From the NCBI GenBank assembly GCA_963823675.1, contig CAWGMT010000004.1, forward strand, positions 558,001-622,000: 64,000 bases of DNA. Reading direction: 5' to 3'. This DNA comes from CAWGMT01 sp963823675 (GTDB lineage: Bacteria; Planctomycetota; Planctomycetia; Isosphaerales; Isosphaeraceae). The position numbers and the translations under genes are program-made. Positions 49,151 to 58,211 of the stretch are shown here, in pieces; the stretch's first letter is position 1, and every line of letters begins with the position of its first letter. The notes under the pieces are model-generated. The model saw only the letters and a list, made by a program, of their open reading frames with translations, was not told the origin of the DNA and did no database searches.

Positions 49151-49268
49151 AGAAGTTTGACTAGTATAGGCAATAAAATAAGATGTTCTGATACTGATTT
49201 TCTGCTGGTAGAAGTCTGACTAATGTAGGCAATAAAACAAGATGTTCTGATACCGATTTTCTGCCGGC
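49151..49268. repeat. Two tandem 59-bp direct repeats
   Basis: Unit 1 is 49151-49209 and unit 2 49210-49268. They share AGAAGT-TGACTA, TAGGCAATAAAA-AAGATG, TTCTGATAC-GATTTTCTGC and GG at the end; about nine of 59 positions differ, so the copies are old. AT-rich against a GC-rich background. Confidence 0.75.
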
Positions 49269-49315
49269 AGAGACCCAGTGGGATTAGGCGGGCATTGGCT
49301 TCGGCGGATGCTGGG

Positions 49316-50152
49316 CTATTTTGCGTCTCGAGCCGGGATGCCGAAGGCCAGGGCTGCGTCGGCTGTCGAGACGTGCTGCGTCTGGAGCGCGACGCGGTGC
49401 CAGGCTCGCCAGGCCCGGTCGAGCTCGCGAACGTCGGCGAGTTGATAGTGGGCGCGCGTGGCGGGGTCCCAGCCGTCCTTGAGGCCGTCGCGAACAAAAC
49501 GCAGAAAGCGCGGCCGGCCGCCCATCTCGACCAGGAACCGCGAGATCGAATAACCCTGCCCGTAGAAGCTCATCAGGTCCTTGGGATACTCCTCGATGAT
49601 GAAAAGACGCGCGAGCGGAAGCTCGGCCCGGCGCGCCAGGAGGTCGGTGGCAATCTGATCGTGACGCACGAGCTCGCGCTGGTCTTCACTCAAGAGCGAA
49701 GCCCCTTCATCGGCCCACCGCGGCATGGGACAACCGAAAAAGGCCGCGAAGACGGTGTGCGTTATCTCGTGCGGCAGTGCGGATGCCAGGATGCGGTCGA
49801 GCCTGCCTTTGACCGTCATGGTCTGATCGGTGACGCGTCCCTTGTGAAAGCCGAATGATGTCACGCCCTCGGCTTCACCCGCCGTGAGGCGAACCTTGAT
49901 CGGGCAGGGCTTCTCCCAGTTGGGTATTTCGTAACCCAGCCACGCCCGGGCAATCGTCACCCGGCACGATTCGGCACGTTCGGCCACCCGCTGGGCAACC
50001 TCACCGCTCTGCGCATCGACGACAAAGTTCGTTGAACGATACGACGCACCACCCAGACAGGGAACCAGGACCAGTATCAAGGAAGTGATGTGGACGGTTT
50101 TTCGCGCAGTCCACTCGACGCGCACGATCCGTCGCTGGAAACGAGCGTCCAT
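49316..50152 (-). CDS. Gluzincin-type metallopeptidase (peptidase MA-like)
   Basis: 278 residues. A basic N-terminus and hydrophobic helix (VHITSLILVLVPCLGG) suggest export; PCLGG contains no convincing lipobox. The zinc motif is LPHEITHTVFAAFF (HExxH), with WADEGASLLSE about 20 residues on supplying the third ligand Glu, the gluzincin pattern of peptidase MA proteins. GYSISRFLVEMGG is the usual helix after the active site. Homologues are widespread and uncharacterised in planctomycetes. It is convergent with the ECF fusion, across the AT-rich repeat patch. Start uncertain; ATG 50152 gives the full hydrophobic leader. Confidence 0.78.
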   Translation of the reverse strand: MDARFQRRIVRVEWTARKTVHITSLILVLVPCLGGASYRSTNFVVDAQSGEVAQRVAERAESCRVTIARAWLGYEIPNWEKPCPIKVRLTAGEAEGVTSFGFHKGRVTDQTMTVKGRLDRILASALPHEITHTVFAAFFGCPMPRWADEGASLLSEDQRELVRHDQIATDLLARRAELPLARLFIIEEYPKDLMSFYGQGYSISRFLVEMGGRPRFLRFVRDGLKDGWDPATRAHYQLADVRELDRAWRAWHRVALQTQHVSTADAALAFGIPARDAK

Positions 50153-50499
50153 GCCCCGTGCTCCTCCTGGATTCTCGCGACCCGACCGACACGGCCGGAA
50201 ACTTTAACAAAACGGGTGTGGCCTGTCTCTCCATCTTTTCAGCCAGCAACAATGCATCCAAGTGTTCGAGTTATAAAGGGGTTTGGCGCGATTGTCGGAT
50301 GATTGTTCCCGGATTGGCTGATCCTCGCGACCCATTTGGTCCGATTCATAGCCAGGTTGGACCAAGGATTGGGACTTGGGTGATTCCCCCGAGCGAGGTT
50401 GCAACATCCCAATTCTCCGGCCGGTGGACGAGTTGCTGGTGGGAAGAGTCCTGCGCTTCTCGTTGCGACGGAACAGGAACGCGTGGAGGAGGAAAGCCG
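50153..50499. other. Divergent intergenic region
   Basis: 347 bp between the metallopeptidase gene and a small conserved protein gene. No repeat or gene was recognised; promoters for both directions are expected. Confidence 0.35.
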
Positions 50500-50724
50500 A
50501 TGGCAACCGCGCAATTGCGGGTCTTCCCTCATCCGGAGGAAGATCTCGAGGAGACGAGCAGCCCCTCCATCTCGATCAAGCTGAGCGAGCTGTATCCTCT
50601 CCTGGCTCAGGCTTACCGGGACAATTACGTTTGGCTGCGCGATTTCGAGGACGATCAACTGCTTGTCACCAACGATCTGTACGAGGTGGTGCGGGCGTTC
50701 TCGAACTGCCGGCCTTCGGCGTGA
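50500..50724 (+). CDS. Small conserved hypothetical protein
   Basis: 74 residues beginning MATAQLRVFPHPEEDLEE. A very good ribosome binding site (GGAGGAGG, about 7 bases before the ATG) supports translation. The C-terminal half is helical and acidic (ELYPLLAQAYRDNYVWLRDF, DDQLLVTNDLYEVVRAF). It is immediately upstream of a STAS protein gene (121 bp). I believe similar proteins occur in other planctomycetes but know no function. No Cys pairs, membrane segments or DNA-binding motif. Confidence 0.75.
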   Translation: MATAQLRVFPHPEEDLEETSSPSISIKLSELYPLLAQAYRDNYVWLRDFEDDQLLVTNDLYEVVRAFSNCRPSA

Positions 50725-50844
50725 AGGCGTGAAGGGCGGTCCGTGAGTTAGCACTTGTTCGGCGGACTCGAAAGCTCTAGTGTAGTAGGTTCGAATGGGG
50801 TGATCTGGGATCGCCCGTTGAACGCAGGGCTTCGAGCACCCGAG

Positions 50845-51228
50845 ATGGCCACCCAAGAGTCTTCCGAACCAGACGAAGGGTTTATCATCGAGCGCCACGG
50901 CGATCTCACCGTGATCACGGCGACGCAAGCCGTGGAACGCATCGATTTCGGCCTTGAGGAGCAGGTCGCCGAGATGATCCTCAAACCGCTCCGCCGACAG
51001 GACAATCCTTCGATCGTGTTTGACCTGACCCGGGCGGAGAGCTTCGGCTCGATGTTCTTGGCCCTCATGATCCGCTGCTGGAAGCTGGCTTTGTCCCAGG
51101 GAGGCACGATGGCGCTGTGCGGAGTCAGCGAGCGAACGCGTGAATTGCTCAGGGTCACGGCGCTTGATATGGTTTGGCCGATCTATGAGTCCAGGCAGGA
51201 AGCAATGGAAGCATTGCGGTTGGATTGA
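50845..51228 (+). CDS. STAS-domain (anti-sigma factor antagonist-like) protein
   Basis: 127 residues. The STAS fold is visible as HGDLTVITATQAVERIDFG, PSIVFDLTRAESFGSMFLAL (the beta3-alpha2 switch region with Ser-Met near the phosphorylation site) and LALSQGGTMALCGVSERTRELL. In classical anti-anti-sigma factors the Ser before the helix is phosphorylated by a kinase such as SpoIIAB/RsbW. None is encoded nearby, so the partner is unknown. The start MATQESSEPDEG at 50845 is chosen over an open frame back to 50755. Confidence 0.8.
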   Translation: MATQESSEPDEGFIIERHGDLTVITATQAVERIDFGLEEQVAEMILKPLRRQDNPSIVFDLTRAESFGSMFLALMIRCWKLALSQGGTMALCGVSERTRELLRVTALDMVWPIYESRQEAMEALRLD

Positions 51229-51456
51229 TGAACGTAGGGCAATCACCCGGTTGCTGCGCACCGCACCGTCACCGTTCTTGACACCGCAGGGATCGTTCGG
51301 GCTCGATTCCGATTGCGCCTGTGCTTCATCGCGCAAGCCGTTGACAGGTTTAGCGGCGAGGCCGATGATGAATGTGTGAAAATGGCCGGCGGCGGTTCGG
51401 TCTGGGGCATCGTGCGGTGATTCGTCACGTTTTCGTTCCGCACAAGCGGAGCCGAT

Positions 51457-52383
51457 ATGGGTATTCACGACCGCGAATATTATCGTGGCGAGACACGGGG
51501 ATCGACCTGGCTTGGCAGCGTCTCGCCGGTCTGCAACGCGATCATCGCCATCAACGTGGTCGTCTTTATTGCCCAGCAGCTTTTCAACCGGGACTCGAAT
51601 TTCGTCGGCGACTGGCTGGCTGCCTCGCCCGAAAACACCCTGCGGCACTTTCGAGTCTGGCAACTCCTCACGGCCACGTTCCTGCACGACGGTCCGCTCC
51701 ACATCCTGGGGAACATGCTGTTCCTGTTTCTCGTCGGCAAAGACATGGAATCGGTCTATGGGGGACGGGACTTCCTGGCCTTTTACCTGGTTGCAGCCGT
51801 CTTCAGCACTCTGGCCTGGGTCTTGATCGACGCCTTGTCGCCGGCGCACCACATCATGATGGGGGCATCGGGGGCCGTGATGGGCGTCGTGACCCTCTTC
51901 ACTTTGTTCTACCCCAAGCGGGAGATCCTGCTTTTTGCCATCATTCCGATGCAGATGTGGATGCTGTGGGCGATGTACATGGTTTTCCCGCTGGTACCCT
52001 ACCTCCGAGGAAATGAAACCCGCATTGCGTTCGAGTCCCACCTGGCCGGGGCCGTCTTTGCCCTGGCGTACAAGCAGTTCGACCTGCGCTTTTCCCGGCT
52101 GGTGTCGGGTCGATTCTTCAGGCCGAGGCTCAGAGTTTTCTCGCCTCCTCGCGAGCCCAGCCGCTCGCGAACGCCGACTTCCTCGTGGACCTCATCAAGC
52201 GTCGGAGGTAGCTCGAGAGGAGCCCCCGTCTCGGTGCTCCCCGAGGAACAACTTGATGCTCGGCTCGACGAGGTTCTCGCCAAGATCGCGCGAGAAGGCC
52301 GGAGCGGCCTGACCGAGGAAGAGCTCCGCGTTCTTCAGGAGGCGAGTCGTCGCGCCCGCATACGACGGAGTGACAGGCCTTGA
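51457..52383 (+). CDS. Rhomboid-family intramembrane serine protease
   Basis: 308 residues. Six membrane helices in the first 220 residues; the catalytic Ser is in MMGASGAVMGVV and the His in SHLAGAVFALAY, the rhomboid dyad. HILGNMLFLFLVG (HxxxN) precedes. The C-terminal cytoplasmic tail is Ser/Arg/Pro-rich and ends with LDARLDEVLAKIAREGRSGL and TEEELRVLQEASRR, an amphipathic motif common to rhomboids of this type in planctomycetes. The stop overlaps the TTG start of the GNAT gene (TTGA), indicating coupled translation. Confidence 0.9.
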   Translation: MGIHDREYYRGETRGSTWLGSVSPVCNAIIAINVVVFIAQQLFNRDSNFVGDWLAASPENTLRHFRVWQLLTATFLHDGPLHILGNMLFLFLVGKDMESVYGGRDFLAFYLVAAVFSTLAWVLIDALSPAHHIMMGASGAVMGVVTLFTLFYPKREILLFAIIPMQMWMLWAMYMVFPLVPYLRGNETRIAFESHLAGAVFALAYKQFDLRFSRLVSGRFFRPRLRVFSPPREPSRSRTPTSSWTSSSVGGSSRGAPVSVLPEEQLDARLDEVLAKIAREGRSGLTEEELRVLQEASRRARIRRSDRP

Positions 52384-52885
52384 GCGCTCTATCCCTCCCT
52401 GGCTTCCAGATCCGTCGGGCACGTCCGTCCGACCGGACCATCGTGGCCGAGTTCAATCGTCGTCTGGCACTCGAGACCGAGAGCAAGCGACTCGACTTGG
52501 CGGTCCTGGAAGCCGGGGTCGCTTCGGCACTTTCCGACCCGGATCGGCTTTGTTACTGGTTGGCTCTAGTGAGCGATCCGCCGGAGGTACTGGGTCAAGC
52601 CGCGATCTCACGCGAGTGGAGCGACTGGCGTAACGGGTGGATCTGGTGGCTCCAGAGTGTTTACGTTGCCGAGCCGTACCGCGGGCGAGGGGTGTTTCGT
52701 GCGTTGTACCGGCAGATCCGCGACGAGGCCCGTGGTCAGTGCGACGTGATCGGTCTACGTCTCTATGTCGAGGATTCCAACGAGCCGGCGCTCGGACCTA
52801 CCGGGCTCTTGGCCTCGAGCCCGGAGGATACTCGCTTTATCAGGAGCTGTGGAAAGAACGGTTCTCCCGTGAATGGAAAGCCTGA
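52380..52885 (+). CDS. GNAT-family N-acetyltransferase (one frameshift)
   Basis: About 168 residues. The start is TTG at 52380 overlapping the rhomboid stop by 4 bp. The GNAT motif A region is WLQSVYVAEPYRGRGVFRAL with the acetyl-CoA-binding R/QxxGxG/A pattern (YRGRGVF), preceded by VLGQAAISREW. At about 52787 one C is missing (CTCGG for CTCCGG). Restoring it gives SNEPALRTYRALGLEPGGY, the conserved motif B, and a stop at 52885. Without the repair the frame runs on to 53009 and reads through the end of trpD. Substrate unknown. It ends 5 bp before the convergent trpD stop. Confidence 0.82.
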
Positions 52886-52890
52886 CCTGC

Positions 52891-53922
52891 TCATAGCGTT
52901 GTGGCCGGCGCGAGTTGACGCCATCGTTCCAGAAGCCCGGCGGCTGCACCCGAATCGATCGCCGTCGCCGCCTCCTCGACCCCTTCCCGCAGGGCATACC
53001 TTCCCGTGACCCAGAGAGCCGCCGCGGAGTTTGCCAGGACATAGTCTCGCACTGGCCCGGGCTCACCCGCCAGCACGCTCCGGATTCGCTCGGCGCTTTC
53101 CATCGGGTCCCGCACCCGAAGGGCTTCTGCACCGGATGGATTCAACCCGAGATCGAGGGGCTGCCAGACAAGATGCCGCACCATGCCCTGCTCGACCAAG
53201 CGGACCTTGGTCGGACCACCGAGGGTGACTTCGTCAAGGCCGTCGGACCCGGACACGACGGCGGCTCGGTGGATGTTCGGCAGCCGCGCGAGAACGTCCG
53301 CCAGCAGCGCGGCGTGCGGGCCTTCCGGCGTACCCACAACTTGATGGGAGGGACAGGCCGGGTTGCAGAGCGGGCCCACCAGGTTGAACAACGTCCGAAA
53401 GGGGAGCTGGCGCCGGATGGGTGCCACGTTTCGCAGACCAGGGTGAAAGCGGGGTGCGAAGAAAAATGCGATCTTGAGCTCGGCCAGGCCTCGCGCGAGC
53501 AAGGGCAATTCGGGGTTGATCGCCACGCCCAAAGCTGAGAGGACGTCAGAGCTGCCGGAGCTGCCGGAGGCAGCACGATTGCCGTGCTTGGCGACTGGAA
53601 CACCACAAGCCGCCACGACGATCGCCGCGGCCGTCGAGATGTTCACAGTGCAGGCGCCGTCGCCGCCAGTGCCGCAGGTGTCGAGTAGAAGCCCGGTCGA
53701 CGAACCCCTGTCAAAGAGGATCATTTGCTCGCGGATGGCGGCTGCCGCACCCTCGAGCTCAAGGGCGGTCTCACCCTTCATCCGTAATGCGGTCAGGAAC
53801 GCGGCGACGGCAAGTTCGGCGACGTTGCCCACGAGCATCGCCGCGACCGCGGCCTGGCATTCGGCAACCGTGAGCGACTCGCCGGCGACGAGTTTTTCGA
53901 TGACCGCGCGCAACGGTTCCAT
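52891..53922 (-). CDS. trpD: Anthranilate phosphoribosyltransferase
   Basis: 343 residues. TrpD joins anthranilate to PRPP in tryptophan synthesis. The N-terminal helical domain ends with ALRMKGETALELEGAAAAI; the PRPP site is LDTCGTGGDG and VNISTAAAIVVAACG, followed by VAKHGNRAASGSSGSSDVL (the KHGNR motif). PIRRQLPFRTLFNLVGPLCNP and the VVSGSDGLDE region bind substrates. No other trp genes are near. It starts in a TGATG overlap with the stop of the HtrA-type protease upstream, so the two are translationally coupled. Confidence 0.93.
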   Translation of the reverse strand: MEPLRAVIEKLVAGESLTVAECQAAVAAMLVGNVAELAVAAFLTALRMKGETALELEGAAAAIREQMILFDRGSSTGLLLDTCGTGGDGACTVNISTAAAIVVAACGVPVAKHGNRAASGSSGSSDVLSALGVAINPELPLLARGLAELKIAFFFAPRFHPGLRNVAPIRRQLPFRTLFNLVGPLCNPACPSHQVVGTPEGPHAALLADVLARLPNIHRAAVVSGSDGLDEVTLGGPTKVRLVEQGMVRHLVWQPLDLGLNPSGAEALRVRDPMESAERIRSVLAGEPGPVRDYVLANSAAALWVTGRYALREGVEEAATAIDSGAAAGLLERWRQLAPATTL

Positions 53923-55502
53923 CACGGGACCCGAATTGTCTGGCGCTCGTTCCTGCCCTTGACCATGCGGTCCAGACTGATCACCGACTGAACGTGATCG
54001 GCCCGCTGGTTCAAGATCCGGGCGGCCTGCTCAGCCGACTGGATGGCCTGGTTGTCGATTGCGGAGATGACGTCATACGGCTTGACAGCAGCGCGCAGCG
54101 GACTGTCGGGGTCGACGGCCAGCACCACGGCGCCGCGCCATGTTTCGGGCAAGTCGATCCGCTCGGCGATTTGGGCATCGAGCGTCTTGAGCTCCATGCC
54201 AAGGGCGTAGGTCGATGAGCGATCAGGACGGTCAGGACGACGAACAAGACCCGAGGGATCGCGAGCCATGTCGGCGGGCGAGGCCGGTTCGGACGAGGGG
54301 ACGATGCGGTCGCGATTGCCCACGGTCACGCGCATCGCCACCTCGCGTCGGTCGCGCCAGACGACCACCTCGGCAGGTTCGCCGACTGGCGCCATCGAGA
54401 CGCTGTTGATCAGGTGGTTGAGATCGGTGATGTCGACGCCGCCGAAGCGGAGAACGACATCGCCGTCGCGAATGCCGGCCTGTGCGGCCGGTGTTCCCGG
54501 GTTGACCTTGTCGATCCGCGCACCGTGAGGCCGCTCCATTCCCAGGGCGACGGCAGCTTCCTGGCCGAAATCGCGACTCAGTTCGACGCCAAGAGCACCC
54601 CGGGTGACCCGACCGTGAACGATCAGCTCGTCCATGATCCAGCGAGCGAGATTGATGGGGATGCTGAATCCAACTCCCTCGTTGCCGCCGCCGTTGGAGG
54701 CGATGGAGTTGTTGATTCCGATGACCTCGCCTTTCATGTTGACGAGTGGTCCGCCCGAGTTGCCCGGGTTGATCGCGGCATCCGTCTGGAGAAAATCCTG
54801 GTTTTCGACGTCTTCGAGCTCGTTCATGTGACGGCCGCGAGCGCTGATGATTCCCTGGCTTACCGAGTGCATCAATCCAAAAGGACTGCCGAGGGCAAGA
54901 ACCCAGGTCCCGACTGGGGCGTCGTCGCTGTTGCCCAACTTGGCCGCCGGGAGATCGTCGCGGTGGAGCTTGAGGACTGCAATATCGGCCTTGCTGTCGT
55001 TCCACGTTTTGGCGGGCAAGATTGTGCGACCGTCACGGAGAAAGACCCGGATCTTCGAGGGCGTGGCGCCGTCGATGACATGGTGGTTGGTCAAGACATA
55101 AAGTCCAGCCCCACGCGTGCTTCGCACGATGACCCCCGACCCGGTCTCCTCGAAGCGGCGGGGTCGTTTGCCTTCGTCGGTCCGCGTGGACTTCTCGGCG
55201 ACGATGTGAACAACGGCCGGTGAAACGGCCCTGGCGACGAGCTCGAAGGTGCGGTTGATGTGCTGGAACTGTTCGTACTGTTTGGCGAGCAGGTCGTATG
55301 TCTCGTCGTCGGACTGCTTTCGGAACGATGCACTCGTGGTTTTGGCGGGCGCGATGCCTGATGCCTTGAGGCCGGCACGGTCTGGGGCGGTCACCTGCGC
55401 CGACGCCGCCGGCCCTCCGCGACCCAGGAACATTCCCAGCAGAATCCCCGCACCCAAGGAACTCAGGGAGACGACCAGCGCAGACGATCGCGATAACATC
55501 AA
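53922..55502 (-). CDS. HtrA/DegP-family periplasmic serine protease
   Basis: 526 residues. A signal/anchor sequence (SSALVVSLSSLGAGILLGMFLG) precedes a helical linker and the trypsin-like domain with the triad His in LTNHHVIDG, Asp in SKADIAVLKL and Ser in INPGNSGGPLV. Two PDZ domains follow: GALGVELSRDFGQEAAVALG to IRDGDVVLRFGGVDI, and ALGMELKTLDAQIAER to VKPYDVISAIDNQAI. It acts as an envelope protein-quality protease or chaperone. The ATG at 55502 is followed at once by another. The stop overlaps the start of trpD (TGATG), an unexpected operon partner. Confidence 0.92.
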   Translation of the reverse strand: MMLSRSSALVVSLSSLGAGILLGMFLGRGGPAASAQVTAPDRAGLKASGIAPAKTTSASFRKQSDDETYDLLAKQYEQFQHINRTFELVARAVSPAVVHIVAEKSTRTDEGKRPRRFEETGSGVIVRSTRGAGLYVLTNHHVIDGATPSKIRVFLRDGRTILPAKTWNDSKADIAVLKLHRDDLPAAKLGNSDDAPVGTWVLALGSPFGLMHSVSQGIISARGRHMNELEDVENQDFLQTDAAINPGNSGGPLVNMKGEVIGINNSIASNGGGNEGVGFSIPINLARWIMDELIVHGRVTRGALGVELSRDFGQEAAVALGMERPHGARIDKVNPGTPAAQAGIRDGDVVLRFGGVDITDLNHLINSVSMAPVGEPAEVVVWRDRREVAMRVTVGNRDRIVPSSEPASPADMARDPSGLVRRPDRPDRSSTYALGMELKTLDAQIAERIDLPETWRGAVVLAVDPDSPLRAAVKPYDVISAIDNQAIQSAEQAARILNQRADHVQSVISLDRMVKGRNERQTIRVP

Positions 55503-55579
55503 CGCTCTCCTGCGGTCACCTGCTCAACACCCCAACATCACGCTAATATACTGCCCCGCCTGAAGACAAGTCAAAGAAA

Positions 55580-55606
55580 AGAGCCGCCGGGGGGGCCGGC
55601 GGCTCT
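55580..55606 (-). terminator. Rho-independent terminator after the DksA-type gene
   Basis: AGAGCCGCCGG pairs perfectly with CCGGCGGCTCT around a G5 loop. On the minus strand it is followed by TTTTCTTTGAC, a T-rich stretch, 28 bp after the stop of the zinc-finger gene. Confidence 0.8.
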
Positions 55607-55633
55607 GGGCTCTGGGGGAGTTTCGGGCAGACT

Positions 55634-56119
55634 TCAGCGTCCGGTCTCGCTGAAGTCCATTTCGAAGTCGCTCAAGTTGATCTTCGAGTCGCTATCGCTC
55701 TCGTCAAGCGTCTTGTCGTAGACCTTTGCCCAGCGCTTCGAGTCCGGTTGAAGCCCTCGCCCCTGGCCCGCCCGTTCGTTCTCACGCTGGCAGTCGATGC
55801 ACGTGTTGGTGTACGGAAGAGCGTTCAGCCGGGCTTCGGCGATCTTGCCTCCGCAGAATTCGCAACGTCCATACACGCCGGCGGCGATTCGTTTCAAGGC
55901 ATGTTCGATCTGGCCAAGCTCGCGGCTCTCAATTTCCACAAGCTGGCTGCAAATCTCATCGTTTGCCGTATCGACAGCCGCATCAACATTATCGCCGACG
56001 CTATTCAATTCCGAAAACTTTCGGAAACTGTCCAGGTCGCCATCCAATGCCTTACGCAAGGCGTCTCTACGAGCGATCAAGCGGGAAGTCAGTCTGATTA
56101 AAGCATCTTTGCGGGCCAT
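55634..56119 (-). CDS. TraR/DksA-type zinc-finger protein
   Basis: 161 residues. An N-terminal coiled coil (KDALIRLTSRLIARRDALRK, ELGQIEHALKRIAAG) is followed by the C4 zinc finger GRCEFCGGKI with NTCIDCQREN (Cys residues in CxxC-x17-CxxC spacing). The tail is acidic (DESDSDSKINLSDFEMDF). DksA relatives bind RNA polymerase at the secondary channel and adjust initiation with (p)ppGpp; whether the coiled-coil tip residues are the functional ones here is not clear. AGGAGG lies about 8 bases before the ATG at 56119. Confidence 0.88.
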   Translation of the reverse strand: MARKDALIRLTSRLIARRDALRKALDGDLDSFRKFSELNSVGDNVDAAVDTANDEICSQLVEIESRELGQIEHALKRIAAGVYGRCEFCGGKIAEARLNALPYTNTCIDCQRENERAGQGRGLQPDSKRWAKVYDKTLDESDSDSKINLSDFEMDFSETGR

Positions 56120-56608
56120 AAAGCACCTCCTGATGTACGTCTGCGCACTGCAACGTGGTCGGAACTGACCGACAGACCCGCGATTTCAGCATATCCCAGT
56201 CGATCGGCGCAGTCGCGATAATTCCTATTTCAGGATAATTGCTCGAACTGGGCGAGGCTGAGTCCTCAACGAGAGTGTCGTCAAAAATCGGAAGCGAGGG
56301 TTTTTCCGAGACCCCTCTCCTCGTCTAGCACATTATGCGCCACTGGCAAGGGGAAGCGGCCACTTTGGGTCATCCTCATGGAATATTACGTCGTGAATGG
56401 TCAAGGGGTTGTCAAAAAACTTGAAAATTCTTCCGAGTAGTCGGCCAGGGTGGATTTCAGGACGATGGGCGAACACGGACCGACTCGGGGCCCTACTCGA
56501 CGCAACGCCGAACGAGCGCGATGGCGGGATCAATCGGAGGAGTCGTTGGCGGGATCTGGTCGTTGCCGTGTTTTGCCAAACCGAATCGGTATGGAAGCGA
56601 TCGACGTC
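56120..56608. other. Intergenic region
   Basis: About 490 bp between the start of the DksA-type gene and the stop of the TPR-type gene, both on minus. No gene, repeat or strong hairpin was recognised. Confidence 0.35.
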
Positions 56609-58211
56609 TCAGCGGGCCGACCCGGCACCATCCTTGAGTTTGATTAGAGGCAGGGAATAATCGGCTACAACGCGGGGCTTCAATTCCCCTGGCGTGTGCA
56701 GTAGGTTTACAAAACGGACTTGCTTCGTGTCAAGATAGTAGATCCATTGTTCGATCATCTGGCCGTTCGTGCCGATGTAATTGACCCGGTCCGGCTTGCC
56801 CCCGATTCGGGTCCCGACTTCCTCGGCCGTGAGTCCCTTCAAACCCCGAGAAGTGCCAGCGGCCGGCGCGGCGGCGTCAGTCGGGCCGTTTGGTTTGGCG
56901 GTCTGTTGCGGGACCGCTTCGATCCAATCGTCCTTCAGCTTGCGGTAGCCACGATTCCGAAATGCCTCGGCAATCTCCTGAGAATTGGGATCGATCTTCG
57001 ACGCCTTTCTGAGCAGCTCGATCGCCGTGGCACGATCCTGGAGCAGCTCTTCGTACAGGATGGCCAGGCCCAGCGGTCCTTCGGCGTCGGTGTTGCTCAA
57101 TCGATCTTGCTTGATCTTGAGCCAGTCCCGCAGCAGGTAGAGCGCCTGATCCGGCTGGTGCAATCTCTCGCGGTAGACCTGGGCCATCGCCTTGACGTCG
57201 TCCAGGCGCATGGCGGCCAGATTCTGGCGGGCCTTATCCAGCCCTTTGGTGGTAAGCCGCTGCGCGAGCTCCGGCCGTTCCGGAAGGAGGTTCGCCGCCT
57301 GATCCGACGCATCCAGGGCCGACCTGACGTCCGCGCCTGCCTGGAGCTCGAGCAGCCGCTCGGTCGCGTCGGCCCAGAGCCGTCGATCGAGCGCCTTGCG
57401 GATGTCCGGGGCGCAATCCGATAGGCGCCGGCCGGATCGTCGCCGTAGGGTTTCTCCCAGCGCGCGAGATTGGCTCCGCCCGATGCGCGATCGGTGCGCA
57501 CGTCCGGGAAGAAGCCCTCGATTTCCTGGATCAAGCTTCGCAAGTCGGGAATGGAGGGTGCGACGGCCAGCATGGTGCGGATCGCCCGGTGTGCCTGCGC
57601 CGCTGGCTCGGGCTCCGGGACCTGGCGGCTTTTGGCATCCTTGGCCATCGCCAGCCGCTCCCTTGGCGCATCGACGGAGAGGCGTTTCATGTCGGCCCTG
57701 ATCCGCAAGGCGTCGCTCTCAAGCGAGTGGGCGCGCTCGAGCAGCGCGTTGTCTTTGAAGTCCCGCGCGCGGCGCTCGGCCCACGCCGCCCATGCCTGCC
57801 GCGACGCGAAGTCCCTGGGAGGCAGGTCCGCGACGGCGTGGTCCAGCCGCTCGAGATCGCTGGGCACGATATCGATCCCCGTCGCCTGAGCGTAGACGCG
57901 GCCGCCGTCGCGCTTGAGCACGCCGAGCACTCTCACGGCCGAAAGACGGGCGCCTCGCGGGGACGAAGCCGCCTGGGGACCATGAAGGTAACCGCCGTGC
58001 GCTTCAACTGAAGCTCGTCGTCCTCCGTGCCCCTGCGCGTCACGTAATAAGCGACGTGGTCGTCGACGACGACCGTCCGGCCGATCAAGTCGGCTCGGCG
58101 TTCCAGGTCGGCCGCCTCGACCGGTACGGGTTCACTCTGACCGCGGGCCGCTCCGGCGGATGCGGCCATGATCAGGGCGATCGTCGAGATGACGGCGTGA
58201 TTGAACCTCAT
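56609..58211 (-). CDS. Secreted OB-like/TPR-type protein (two frameshifts)
   Basis: About 533 residues when joined. A signal peptide (AVISTIALIMAASAGAARG) is followed by a small beta domain (ADLIGRTVVVDDHVAYYV, LQLKRTAVTFMVPRRL, VRVLGVLKRDGG) and a long helical region with TPR-like repeats (QVYRERLHQPDQALYLLRDWL, GLAILYEELLQDRATAIELL). The C-terminal domain (LTAEEVGTRIGGKPDRVNYI, MIEQWIYYLDTKQVRFVNLL) resembles the small beta domain often found at the end of planctomycete envelope proteins. Frame changes lie near 57935 (a CCG run) and near 57420 (CCCCGG). The start overlaps the upstream gene by ATGA. Last gene of the 56.6-62.5 kb cluster; function unknown. Confidence 0.68.

Larger units (their letters stand above)
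48995..49315. other. AT-rich intergenic patch with repeats
   Basis: About 320 bp, clearly less GC-rich than its surroundings, between the stop of the ECF fusion gene and the stop of the minus-strand metallopeptidase. It holds the 59-bp tandem repeat and its inverted partial copy. No coding sequence is supported. Confidence 0.5.

Noticed and set aside
49151..49268. CRISPR array
   Set aside because: Only two adjoining units with no spacers between them; the repeat is a plain tandem duplication.
50239..52041. 600-codon open frame on minus opposite the STAS and rhomboid genes
   Set aside because: Spans three real plus-strand genes and an intergenic gap; no motifs.
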